Shown piece after piece: positions 1 to 10,550 of a DNA stretch of 64,000 nt. The position numbers and the translations under genes are program-made. Position 1 is the first letter of the stretch. Every line of letters begins with the position of its first letter. Source of the stretch: Eudorina sp. 2006-703-Eu-15 (taxonomy: Eukaryota > Chlorophyta > Chlorophyceae > Chlamydomonadales > Volvocaceae). Under the pieces are notes generated by a model. It was given only the letters and a program-made list of their open reading frames with translations. It searched no databases and had not been told where the DNA came from. Where the stretch lies: NCBI GenBank assembly GCA_003117195.1, contig BDSI01000068.1, positions 1 to 64,000 on the forward strand, in the 5' to 3' direction.

Positions 1-44
1 GCAGCAGCGCAGTAACAGATTGTCTACCAACTTTCTTTATACCC
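1..44 (-). repeat. Fragment of dispersed repeat family D (AAATTGGTGGACAT)
   Basis: Read on the minus strand this stretch resembles the segments at 10702-10760 and 32186-32230: an AT-rich start (TATAAAGAAAGTTGGTAGAC) followed by CGCTGCTGC. Related partial copies lie near 11069-11110, 13010-13025, 25835-25858 and 31224-31255, mostly inside introns. It is diverged and cut off at the window edge, so its real ends are unknown. Confidence 0.45.
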
Positions 45-545
45 ACCACCCACACACCCACCCCATCCAAACCACCCACACACCCACCCCATCCAAACCA
101 CCCACACACCCACCCCATCCAAACCACCCACACACCCACCCATCCAAACCACCCACACACACACCCCATCCAAACCACCCACACACCCACCCCATCTAAC
201 CACCCACACACCCACCCCATCCAAACCACCCACACACCCACCCCATCTAAACCACCCACACACCCACCCCATCCAACCACCCACACACCCACCCCATCTA
301 AACCACCCACACACCCACCCCATCCAAACCACCCACACACCCACCCATCCAAACCACCCACACACCCACCCATCCAAACCACCCACACACCCACCCCATC
401 TAAACCACCCACACACCCACCCCATCCAAACCACCCACACACACACACCCCATCTAAACCACCCACACACCCACCCCATCCAAACCACCCACACACCCAC
501 CCCATCTAAACCACCCACACACCCACCCCATCCAAACCACCCACA
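45..545. repeat. 26-bp minisatellite
   Basis: About 19 imperfect copies of a roughly 26-bp unit built from CCCACCCCATCCAAA and CCACCCACACA. Variants carry CATCTAAA for CATCCAAA, or lose one base. It lies in the intron upstream of the exon that starts at 778. The plus strand is nearly free of G, so open frames across it on the minus strand (Gly/Val/Trp repeats) are artefacts. Confidence 0.95.
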
Positions 546-777
546 CACCCACCCCACCCCACCCCACCCCCCACCCACCCCACCCCACCCCACACACCCA
601 CCACCCCACCCACCCCACCCCACCCCACCCCACCCCACCCCACCCCACCCCACCCCACCCCACCCCACCCCACCCCACCCCACCCCACCCCACCCCACCC
701 CACCCCACCCCACCCCACCCCACCCCACCCCACCCCACCCCACCCCACCCCACCCCACCCCACCCCACCCCACCCAG
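546..777. repeat. (CCCCA)n pentanucleotide array at a 3' splice site
   Basis: A nearly pure (CACCC)n array continues the minisatellite and ends in CACCCAG at 777, the splice acceptor of the next exon. In the transcript it forms a C-rich tract without G before the acceptor; the opposite strand is (TGGGG)n. Confidence 0.95.
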
Positions 778-3700
778 GTGTGGACTTCCATTCGGCGCTG
801 GATGAGGCGGCGCTGATGGGCCTGGCCGAGTACCCAGAGCACCTACAGGTGTGAATGTGTATTTAATATATATACATGCAACTTTCATATTTATATACAC
901 GTATTATATATTACATATATTACGTATATATAAATATGAAAGTTTGCAAGGTAGGGATGGGCGGTCTGGGATGCAGCGATCTTGATTGATTGGGGAACCA
1001 GCTAGGTAGATCCCCAGAGCCCCCAAACCGGGCATCTGTACGGAGATCCGAGATCGGCGAAAGGGGAATCCTCGCACTGCCGGCACCTCGTGTCATGAAT
1101 GCATCGGATCTGAGGGACTCCGCCTCAACTTGACCACACACCCTAACATCCCCAATCCGACCCGACCCGACCCGACCCGACCCAATCGTGCCTTTCTCTC
1201 AAATCTCCCTCACCGCCGGGACAGGACGAGTACGACGACCCACGGGTCGCGGCCGCTCGCGAGGCGCACCGCCGCCACCTCCGGGAGATCGCGGAGCGCC
1301 AGGCGCGGCTGGAGGCCGCAGAGGGCGGCGCGTACGCGGACGACGAGTGGGATGGCTCCTCGGGGGACAGCGCCGGCGGCGGCGGCGGCGGCGGCGCGCC
1401 GCGCAGCACCACGGGTCGGTCGCGGCGCGGACGGCACAAGGGCCGCCGCACGCCGGGTGGCCGGCGGCGGAACTCCCAGCCGCCGTTGCAGCAGGAGCAG
1501 CAACAGCTGACGCAGCCGCCGGGCGGCGCAGGCTTGCGGGGAGAGGGAGCGGAGGAGGAGGGGGAGGAGGGCACGGCGGGAGGCGGCAGGGAGGGTGGCG
1601 CGGCGGCGGCGGCGGGGCCGGCACCGGCGGCGGCGGGGCCGGCACCGGCGGAGCTGTCGATCGGCGACGGCGGCGTGGTGGACGCGAGGGAGTTCGTACG
1701 GCGGGAAGCGGCGGCGGAGGCAATGCTCGTACAGCCGGGCTCCGTCGGCGCCCCGTCACGTCCAGGGGAGGAGCCGCTGCCGCCAGACTCGTCGAATGCT
1801 GGGCCAACGAGTGGCCCCGGGTCTGACGGGGAAGGCGACAGCAGCGCACCGCCGGCCGCCCCATCGGCGGCCGCCACTGCCGCCACCGCCGGCGGCGGCG
1901 GTTGGTGGGGCGCGCTGTTCGGCGGCGGCGGCGGCGGCGGCGGGGCGCCCGGGACCGCGGCGGCGGCGCAGCGGCAGGAGCCCGGGCCGCTGGGGGAGGC
2001 GGTTGAGCGGGAGGGGTGTACGACTGGTAGCGTGGGGCACCCGACCTTCGCCGACGCGCGCCGCGTAGCGTCGGAGCGCCACCGCCTCGTCGACGGCCTG
2101 TCCTGCGCCGCCGCCGCGGCCGCCGCCGCCGCCGCCGCATCTACCCCAGCCGCCACAGCGGCCACTGGAGGACGCTCCGTACGGCAGCTGGCGGGTAGGT
2201 GTCCTGGCGGCGGCGCCGCCGCCGCTGCCCCAGAGTTGAGAGACCCGGCGCCGGCGGAGGTCGACGACGGGGCCGAAAGGTGGTGGTGGGAGCCGGGGGT
2301 GCGTAGGTGCGGTACGACCGCAGCGCCTGCCGCAGCGGACGTGGTACCCCTGGAGCCGGGGGCAGGGCTTGTCGTGTGCTCAGCACTGGCGCCGCTGGCG
2401 GGGCGGGGACGGCGGGTCGCGACCGCCGCCGCCGCCGCCGCCGCCGCCGTCACAGCTGACGCCGGCGGCGGCACGCTGCACCTGTCGCGCGGCAGCGCGA
2501 CAAAGTCCTCACTGGCGCCGACCCGTGGGTCGTGCGGCTGTGGGACCGCTCCGTCAGCGAAACCTGGCGGCGCGGGGAGGGCGGGAACCGCGGCGGCAGC
2601 GGCAGTGGTGGTTGCCCTCGGTGTCTTCAAGGTCGTGGGGTGTAAGACCAAACTCAAGGCGGCCGCAAGCGGCCGCGTCGTTAGCCCCGCCGCCGACGCC
2701 GACGCCGACAGCCGCAGCGTGTACCGACTGCAAAGCTGTCAACGGCGGCGGTGGTGGCGTCGCTGGCGGCGGCACCAGCCGCAGCGGTGTCCGCTGACGC
2801 CGTACAGCCCCCGGAGCCCGCTCATTCCGTACAAGGAAGGCGTTAGCGGCGACGGCGGCGGGAGGTTCCGTGTGCGAGCAGCAGGTGCTGCTACGCGATC
2901 AGAGACACTCGTAGCGGCGTCAGACGCAACGCTCCGATTGTACGACACTTGTCAATCTGTACGGCAGATCTCGCGATGCAGGCCGGGACCTGTGGCGGAA
3001 TCCGGCAGCGCGGACGGTATGGGCGACCCAACCGCCGCCGCCGTCGCGCCGCCGTTGGCATCGGCCTTCAACGGTGCGACCGCGGCCGCGGCGGCGGTGG
3101 CGGCGGCGGCGACCGAACCCAGCGTCGAGCTTGACAGCGGCGCCGTCAGGGCTGCCGCCGCCAGAGCTGTCGTACACGATGACGAGGAGGGGTTCCCGCT
3201 GATGCTCCAGAACCACGACGCGGACCGCCAGATGGTGCTGGAGGGACTGAATGTGACGGAGCTGGGCGCCAAGCGGCTGTGCGCCAGGTGCGTTGTGTTC
3301 TGAAGCTTTTTTGGGAGTGGGGAGGCCGCGAACGTTTCACGACGGGAGGGATCAGCTTTCTAGTCGCTGTAACGGTCAGAATGCGGGTCATATGACTTCC
3401 TCCGAGGGTATGTTGTACCTACGTACTGTACTGCCCGTACAGAGCATGTTTCTGTGCCGGGGACGTTGACGTACGGATCCAAGATGTGAAACCGTCGTCT
3501 CACCCACGTCCTTGCCGCTTCCCGCCGCTGACTGGTTGCCGTACAGGTGGTTGGACGAGCTCATCGTAGCGCTATGGCATGACCTGCAGGTACGACAAAC
3601 ACACGCGCTCGTACTCGTGTTTGTACTCGTGCTCGCGCTCGTACGACGTCCGCTGGTTGAGTGTCGTCGCGTGGTGGTGTTCTCTTGGTGCGCTGGATAG

Positions 3701-4856
3701 GGGTGATGTACGGTGCCGTACAAATGACGCAACCAAAAACACCGCCGCCCTAAGCATTCCTCACCTACGCGCTCTGCACACTCCGCGCCGTGCCGTACTA
3801 CAGGCTTTCCTGGACTGGAAGGCGCTGGATTCGGAGCTGGCGGAAGCCGGGTTCCGGAGCCACGCCGAGATCGTGGCAGGCCTGGCGCCCGGCCCCACCG
3901 CCGCCGACTACCAGCGGCCCGCCAAGGACGCCGCTGACGGCAGCGGCGGCGACGCCGCCGCCGACGGCTCGAAACCGCCGCCGCCGCCGCCGCTTCCCTC
4001 CCTGCAGTGCGTCGAGTGGCTCCGGCGGGGGCTGCTGGCGGAGCGGCTTCACCACGAGGCAGACGCGCTGGCGGCGTACCAAGCTGCCGTGATGACGCCG
4101 CCGCCGCCGCCGGGCCCGGCGGCGGCCGCCGCCGCCGGCGGGGCGCTGTTCGCGTCCCTTCCTGGCAGCGGCCCTGGCGCGTTCAGCATGGTAGCATGGC
4201 AGGCTATCATGCGGCTCGCGCCGGCGGCCGACCCACGGGACGTTTCTTGGGCGCTGCGCGCCACACAGGCCATCATGACGTGGCTGGAGACCCGTGGGTC
4301 ATCAGGTACAGCAGCGACGGTGCCGTTCACCACGGGCTTCGTCGCGGCCCTGGCGCCGGCGGCGACGACGGGGGCCGCCGCCAGCGGGGCCGGACGGACC
4401 GCACCCGCTGTCGCGACGGCGGCGGCGGGCGGCGGCGGCGGCAAGCTCCAGGCCTGTCCGTTGCCTGTCGTACAATGTCTGCACGTGGTCGCGGCGGTCC
4501 TCGGCGAGTCGGGCATCGAAGCCAAGTTGGCGGCGGCGCCGCCGCCCGTTGGTACGGCATCGTCCGGCAAAGCTGCCAGTGGGTCCAGCGGGGCGGTGTC
4601 CTTCGCGGCTGCCGTGCACCCCGTCGCCGCCGCGGTCCTGCGACAAGCCGCGCGGTCGGCGGCGGCGGGGACGTGGACGGGCACCGGCAGCGGGTTGTAC
4701 GACAGCAGCACCGTCAGCGGCCCGCTTGCGGGCGCGGGGCTGGTGTCGGCGATTTCCGTACGGACGCCCCACCTGGTGAGCGCCACGGCGGCCGCGGCAG
4801 CCGCCGCCGCCAGCGGCGGCGGCGCCGCCGCCGGCGGTGACGCGCCGTCTCTCTGA
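778..4856 (+). CDS. Low-complexity protein with TPR-like C-terminal region (5' partial)
   Basis: I do not recognise the product. Four exons join in consistent phase: 778-848, 1225-3287, 3547-3589 and 3804-4856 (stop TGA 4854-4856). The split codon between 3287 and 3547 reads AGG, and the other junctions are phase 0. The N-terminal part is missing, outside the window. Order seen: an ordered acidic start (DFHSALDEAALM, then a charged helix AAAREAHRRHLREIAERQ), about 600 residues of Ala/Gly/Pro-rich sequence, an ordered stretch around MVLEGLNVTELGAKRLCAR, then WLDELIVALWHDLQ and a helical segment VEWLRRGLLAERLHHEADAL that fits a TPR helix pair, and finally Ala-rich sequence. The long central exon is open for 2 kb partly because the DNA is so GC-rich; the minus strand is open too. 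Phase agreement and the ordered ends support the plus strand. Function unknown. Confidence 0.65.
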
Positions 4857-5810
4857 CCTCGAGTGCTCATGTTATCCCTTCCCCCAAGGGATTCCGCGAG
4901 GGGCGCGTACTGCCGGGGAGGGAGGGCGCGGGGTGCAGCCCCGCGTTCTCGGTATCGAGGCCCTACGCGCCCTCCCGCCCCCAAACCGCAACCCAAACAG
5001 CACAGAACTGCAAAGAACCAACCACCACCCGCCAGGACGGCCGACGGCACCCTACAGGGCCCCCCCCGGCCCCAGGGCGCAAGCCGCCCCGTGGGCTAAG
5101 CGACGGGGCGGGGCGGGGCGGGACCCGGGTGGGTTGGGCAGGTGCCATGTACGGCGGTACGGACTTGAGCAGCAGATGCGTGTGTAGATGCAGGTGCAGG
5201 TCCAGGTGCAGTTCCCTTGGCGTGTCAAGTGTGCTCCGATGCAAGTGAATGCAACCCGTACACACATGCCGTAACACCGTACATGTTACCAGTGCGGCGC
5301 AGGTCAGTGCAGTACAATGCAGTACAGACGGCCGTTGGGTCATGTGGCGCGCTGAATCGCGGTGGGGCCGTCACCGCGATCACCGCCATGCAGCAGTGCT
5401 GTGAGGGTGAGGCTGCGTTGTGTGGTGCAATGAGATGCAGTGGGTAAGAGAGGCGCGGTGGGTGTGAGGCGGAGTGAGGTGCGCGCGGCGGTGGGTGTGA
5501 GGTAGGACACGCGGGGGCGCGTTGTCGTCGTCAGATGCCGCGTTCAGGTCTGGGCTTTTCAGTCCTCCTTGGAAGGGAGGGATGGCGTTGTTGGGGGCTG
5601 GGAGGTTGGGAGGGCGGCCGGCAGGCAGGCAGACGCGAGTGGGTGGCCGAGGGGTGATGGAAGAAACGATCGAGCGGAGAATCGAACCCGGACACACAAA
5701 TGGCCGGCTCAGAGTAGGCGCGGGAGGAGGGCGAGAAGATGGCGCGAGGGCCTCCCGCTCTGGGGCTCAACAGAGGCCTTCTGTTATGGGCGGGAAAGGG
5801 CGGGTGCGGT

Positions 5811-5850
5811 TGAGGGTGCGTTGCGGTTGCGGTTGCGGTTGCGGTTGCGG
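5811..5850. repeat. (GCGGTT)n microsatellite
   Basis: About six perfect copies of a GGTTGC hexamer. Confidence 0.9.
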
Positions 5851-6265
5851 CAGAGGGGGGCGCGTGTGCGCAGGTGCGAGGTCGCTCAGGCCAGGCCAGG
5901 GGCAGGGTTACAGGGTCACCGGGTTATGACGGATCGGACCGAGAGTTGCAGTGCCGCAGTGCCGCAGTTTGAGAGGGGAGCAGCCCAAGTTGACCAGTTG
6001 GGGCACGGCAGCGCCGGAAGGAGGCCTGGAGAGCGTCCAGGGAGGGGGAGGGGGGGACGGGAGGGGTCCAGGGAGGGGGAGGGGGGTAAGGGGGTGTTGT
6101 CTGTTCAACGATAGGGTCCACGTGGGGGCGAGGCCCGCGTGGGGGCGGTGTGACGAGGTGTCCGGGGTACCGTATCTGGGTCATCTGGCAGAGGGGGAAC
6201 GGGTTCTTGTCCTTTGCTGTTGCAGCATGGTGTGGCAAATGGTGCTAGCGGAGCGGGGGTTGGGT

Positions 6266-6351
6266 AAGTAGGTAGGTGGGTGGGTAGGTAGGTAGGTAGG
6301 TAGGTAGGTAGGTAGGTAGGTAGGTAGGTAGGTAGGTAGGTAGGTAGGTAG
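6266..6351. repeat. (TAGG)n microsatellite
   Basis: About 20 copies of TAGG, with two interrupted units near the left end. Reads as Tyr-Leu-Pro-Thr in minus-strand frames, which are not genes. Confidence 0.95.
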
Positions 6352-6572
6352 GGGGGTGCAGTGGCGGGCCTCGAGTTCCCGGTGCTTGAGAGTGACGCCG
6401 TGACGCCGTGGCCCCCACAGGCGCTTCCCCCGTCCCCGCACCACCCCGCCGTCCCCATCGCGGCCCTGTGACGGCACTACAAACCACCGCCCGGCCCCAA
6501 CTCCTCCAGATATCGTGTAACGGCCCTTACCCCCCACGAAGGCGTCGTGTGACGGTCGTGTGACCGTCGTGT

Positions 6573-6660
6573 GACCGTCGTGTAAGACGGTGTCGTTACT
6601 TGCCAGGTGCGGTCTTGAGTCGCACGCAGGCAAGTCACGACACCGTCTTACACGACCGTC
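6573..6660. repeat. Inverted repeat, 32-bp arms with a short loop
   Basis: The left arm (6573-6604, core GTGTAAGACGGTGTCGT) pairs with the right arm (6629-6660, core ACGACACCGTCTTACAC) with about two mismatches and a 24-nt loop. A GTGTGACCGTC triplication lies on the left flank. It could be a small foldback element or an RNA hairpin. Confidence 0.85.
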
Positions 6661-7468
6661 GCACGCATCCCTTGGTCTTCCGATTAGTCACACGCCGGAC
6701 CGGACGCATTCGGTACCAGGGCCGGTCCCCAGGCCCCCACAGAGAGAGAGACCCCAGGCCCCCACAGATAGAGAGGCGGGTGTGCTGCGGGACCTGACGG
6801 GACGGACCGGCGTGCAAGGGCTCTGACTGTGTCACCGTCAGCTGTTACAGCCACACCCAGCACCACGTACGGTGACTGTGTGTGGGGCCGCAGTGTGCGG
6901 CCCCAACCCCCAAAACCTGTGTCGCGATGTTGCCGGGACCCCTCCCCTGGACCCCCACGGGCAGGCAGGGGCAGGCCGCCGTCTGCGACGCGGCTCCTCC
7001 AGCTTGGGCCCTGCCACGGTAGCTGTGCGTCGTCATCATCATCATCGGGTTCGTGGGTCGTGGGCTTGCGCAGCACCACAATATAGCCCCATGTACACTC
7101 CGCACAAACACCAGAACCCCGACCTTCGCTGCCGCTGATGACACAGCCCGCGGCGGAGGCGCCACATCTCGCATGGCAGCCGGCATGACACGCAGGCCAC
7201 AGAGCCGACTGCGCCACGTTCCACCCTGTTCATCGCCGCGTGAGACCGAGGTCATCGACTCGGGGACGCCGACGTCCGTCTGCGGGTGGCAGTCAACTTG
7301 ACAGTGGCGCGTTCTGGTGTTGGGCACGTTACCGAGCAACCCCCACAGCCCACACATAGGCATGCCGTACCCACCCCCCAGGGTCGCAGCTCGGCGACCC
7401 AGCCGCTGAGCAGACAGCACTGATGACCCTGGTAACGCAATCATTTAACGAATTATGGGCATAAACAC

Positions 7469-7472
7469 AAAA
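7469..7472 (-). terminator. RNA polymerase III terminator of tRNA-Leu
   Basis: A run of four T on the minus strand starts three bases after the tRNA 3' end, as expected for Pol III termination. Confidence 0.7.
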
Positions 7473-7474
7473 TG

Positions 7475-7572
7475 TGCACCCGGTGAGGTTTGAACTCACG
7501 CAGCTTTCGCTATGGGAAAGCTCACTTCTCAAAGCTTGAGACCCACCCGTTAGACCACTCCGGCACAGGTGC
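7475..7572 (-). tRNA. tRNA-Leu (anticodon CAA), intron-containing
   Basis: Reads 5'-3' on the minus strand from 7572. The acceptor stem GCACCTG pairs with CGGGTGC over seven pairs (one G-U), followed by the discriminator A at 7475. The D-arm is CCG/CGG around GAGTGGTCTAA. T33 and anticodon CAA lie at 7538-7536. The variable arm is class II (AGC-GAAA-GCT), and the T-arm is GTGAG-TTCAAAC-CTCAC. The anticodon stem closes only if about a dozen bases after position 37 are removed as an intron, as is common for Leu-CAA genes. One anticodon-stem pair is imperfect, so the exact intron ends are uncertain. No CCA is encoded, as normal for a nuclear gene. Confidence 0.88.
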
Positions 7573-8084
7573 ATTGCCGTACTCAGACGGCAAGCTCCGA
7601 TGCAATCTATGGCAATGTTTTTAGTTATGAAGCACTGGTGATCGCTGTGTATGGATCTGTTGCCCAAAGAAAGCGAAGGGAGAGTTCCATTGAGGCCAAA
7701 ATGCAGACAGACGGACGGGCAGACGGACGGATTGCCGCGTCCCAGACGCAACCGACCCCGGCCAAGCGGCCCACGCCTTGAAATAACCCATGCGCCACGC
7801 AACGTGGGGCTGTGGGGTCCCGGGCCGAATGAAGTGGCCACCATTACGGTACGTACGGCAATCAGACGCGGCGGGCTCCCCAAGCCTCACTCACCCTTGG
7901 ATGACAGGCACATCAGCACAAAAACCCCGTCCAATCAGTTGAGTTATAAGGAGCTACATACATTTCAGGCCGCCGGTGCCGCACCACGCACCTGACATCA
8001 TCCATGATCCATCTCGGCGCGCCGTACACACGCCGCTACTCTCTGCGTCTGGAGGTGTGTTGCCGCCTTGTCGATGGGGCCTGC

Positions 8085-8150
8085 TGGGGCTTGCCCTGGT
8101 ATATAGTACCGTTGATCCCTTTTCGGGGTCCGCTGTAACGTTCATTCATT
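8085..8150 (+). repeat. Dispersed repeat end, GGGGTCCGCTGTAACG subfamily, copy 1
   Basis: Shares GGGGCTTGCCCTGGTATA, a GATCCC..GGGGTCC core and CTGTAACG..CATTCATT with 8606-8670. A reverse-oriented terminus lies at 60793-60828. Confidence 0.7.
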
Positions 8151-8605
8151 ACTCTGCTGCAAACCCGCCGCCGCCGAGAGGTGGGGCCGGCGGCGAATCA
8201 AGCATGGCTGTTGGAACACCCCAGCCGCGGCCCACTCCAGCTACCTGGACGGACGGAGGGATTGCCGCGCCCCAGACGCAACCGACCACGGCCAAGTGGC
8301 CCCCAAGCAGACCCCAAGCCGTGTAACCCAGCTACCCAGGCGCGACGCAACCTACCCAGACCTGTTGGCGGGGCTCCCGGGCCAAGCAAATAGCCCAGCC
8401 ACCAATACGACGGCGAGCGGGTGTCCGAGGCAGCCTTTGCCTTCTGCCCTGGAGTACGGTAGTACAGCCACGGTTCATGATACTTTAAAGCAGTTACGGT
8501 ACTTCCAAGCTCCAACAGCCTCAGTGCTCACTCACCCCATCGGCTGCAGTGCTGGTCGCGACCCACTGACCTGCTGCTCGCCGGATAGTTCCTTCAAACA
8601 TGTAT

Positions 8606-8670
8606 GGGCTGGGCTGGGGCTTGCCCTGGTATACACCGGTGATCCCTTTGGGGTCCGCTGTAACGGTCAT
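8606..8670 (+). repeat. Dispersed repeat end, GGGGTCCGCTGTAACG subfamily, copy 2
   Basis: Second copy of the segment at 8085-8150, with the same order of motifs and small differences (CCCTTTGGGG instead of CCCTTTTCGGGG). Confidence 0.7.
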
Positions 8671-9723
8671 TCATTTATATGTATATGTGTGTGCGTGACC
8701 GGTTGCGTCGACTGGCGGCTTCCCGTGTTCGTGAGCATTCCGGGTGCGCCAAGGTTGCGCGGATTCGTTTTTTAAAGAGCGCGTGGTTAGCGAGGAGGCT
8801 ACGGCTGTCACCGATGACCCTAGCGGGGTCCACTGTAACGAGCTCACCTAACCTCCTTGATTAAATTAATCATACAAAGAGTAATTAGCCAAAGGGTTTT
8901 GTGAGACGCCTCGGCCGCATCCAGTCCGCGCAGAAGAACACGCCGTAAACGGGTGCCGTAAACCGATACCAAGGGTGATGCTAGCGGGCTCGAATGCTCC
9001 GAAGTGCGTGCGTCGCAACCGGTTGGAAACTTACGGTACACTATCCGCACTATTTGCATCGCCTCGCCCGCAGTCGCCGGGACGTGGCGTCGGTGTAGCC
9101 CAAACCGAAAGTCAGCGCTATGGTTTCGTCGGCCCCATACAACTCCGATTGCCGTAGCCAGCTAGCTATGCTTCACATATGTCCGATGCGCTGCGTGCGC
9201 GGGTGCGTTGTACGGCCGGGTATGCCGTACAACCGAGGCAGCCCACCCTCCGCGATTGTTTGGTGCCTCTTGCCGCGTTAGCCTGTCAATCGGATGTCGT
9301 ACGTATTTTGGTACAAGGTTTTGGTGGGGCGGGTATCTTCTCTAAATACACGAGGACAACGAAGCCGCATATGTATAGTTGGCAGTTGTATCGCGACCCA
9401 TGGGTCAATACCCTGTGATGCCCTGCCCTGCCCTGCCACGCCCTGTGTGACACTGTATGTCTGTGTATGCGCATTGTTTGTTGCCTCCGGCTCCTCTGTT
9501 GCCTTGGACTCCCCCAGTCAGTTACTGTCAGATATGTCGCCGGTCCTGTGTGCGTTGTGTAATGTAACCGCTACCAGGTTTGCCGCTACCAGGTTTGCCG
9601 CTACCAGGTTTGCCGTTACAACCGACCCCTAGGCGTCACCCCGGTTCGGGGTCGGTCTCACCGCCGCCACCCGGGTCGGGTTCGGGTTCGGGGTCAATCT
9701 CACACCCGCCACCCGGGTTATTA

Positions 9724-9764
9724 TTATTAAGGATGTTACAGCGGACCCCCCGGGTCGGGGTCGG
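9724..9764 (-). repeat. TIR-like repeat end supplying a TGTAA signal
   Basis: TTAAGGATGTTACAGCGGAC on the plus strand is one terminus of the repeat family also seen at 46841-46895, 54353-54468 and 60184-60240. On the minus strand it places TGTAA, the usual volvocine poly(A) signal, about 40 nt after the stop codon of the pseudouridine synthase. Confidence 0.6.
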
Positions 9765-9777
9765 GGTCGGGGTCCGG

Positions 9778-10516
9778 TCACCGCCGCCACCAGGGCTCCC
9801 CCGCACAGAAGCGGGCGGGCGCGGGGCCCATCCGGCCGTCCTCCAGGATGGTCAGGGAGTGAGCCTGCGGGCGGGGGAGCGGCCAAGTGCCACACACACA
9901 CATCGTACAGTGGTGTACCGCAAGTACGGATCTCATTTGTCGCACGAGACTGTCGCGCCTTACAGTCCCCACTCTTAAGCGCCCCTGTGTACGTCATGTG
10001 TACGTCGCTCGGACCCAATCTGCCGTACCGCCCGTACCGCCCATCACCGCCACCCGGACACACCTTTCAGCGGGCCATGCGGCCGCCGGGCCCCCGTGCA
10101 GCGGCTCCACTCGCCATGGCACCCTCTGACCATCTCGCGAAAAATTTCTTTACACGAAAAAAGACAAGCAGCTACCCTAAGCTAATTACGTGTAAACGTT
10201 GCCATTTCGAACTATTCCATAAAACATCATATCAGATAATTCCAGTGCGGGTCTCCGTTCTAAGCCATATCCCTCAAGACGCCCCCGCGAGCACGTACAC
10301 ACATTGTATACACTCATACGCACATCACATCTGTGGGTTCGGGCTTCTCGTCCCCAAGTGCCACCCCCTAACCCCCCTACCGCCCCCCCCCTTGAAGCCC
10401 CCACCTGCAGCGCGAGCGGCGCGAGCGGATCCATCAATGCGGGCAGGCACCACTGCAGCGCCCTCCCGGGAGCGCTCTGCCGCTCCTCGGCCTCCGGCTC
10501 GGGCCCCGGCTGCCCT

Positions 10517-10550
<34 letters not shown>

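Larger units (their letters stand above)
4857..7474. other. Intergenic region, no gene seen
   Basis: Between the TPR-like gene and the tRNA. It holds a GCGGTT hexamer array (5811-5850), a TAGG tetramer array (6266-6351), short GGAGG-type simple sequence and the hairpin at 6573-6660. Open frames here have no family signal and no splice support. Confidence 0.6.
7573..9777. other. Intergenic region dense in dispersed repeats, no gene seen
   Basis: Two copies of a compound repeat lie about 530 bp apart. The GACGGACGG..ATTGCCGCG segment is at 7721-7773 and 8249-8303. A segment ending in GGGGTCCGCTGTAACG..CATTCATT is at 8085-8150 and 8606-8670. A third related end (CTGTCACCGATGACCC) is at 8794-8842. 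A motif GGGTGCGCCAAGG..GCGCGG at 8745-8795 recurs at 26514-26562. No open frame has a recognisable domain. Confidence 0.55.

Noticed and set aside
24..842. Long minus-strand open frames of Gly-Val-Gly-Trp repeats
   Set aside because: They are pure translations of the 26-bp and CCCCA arrays and have no non-repetitive protein sequence.
1143..2657. 504-codon minus-strand open frame opposite the TPR-like gene
   Set aside because: It lies antisense to exon 1225-3287 and is open because of GC-rich codons; the plus strand has phase-consistent exons and ordered segments.
5690..5705. tRNA T-loop-like GAATCGAACCCGG on the minus strand
   Set aside because: The flanking bases do not form a T-stem and no anticodon arm follows.
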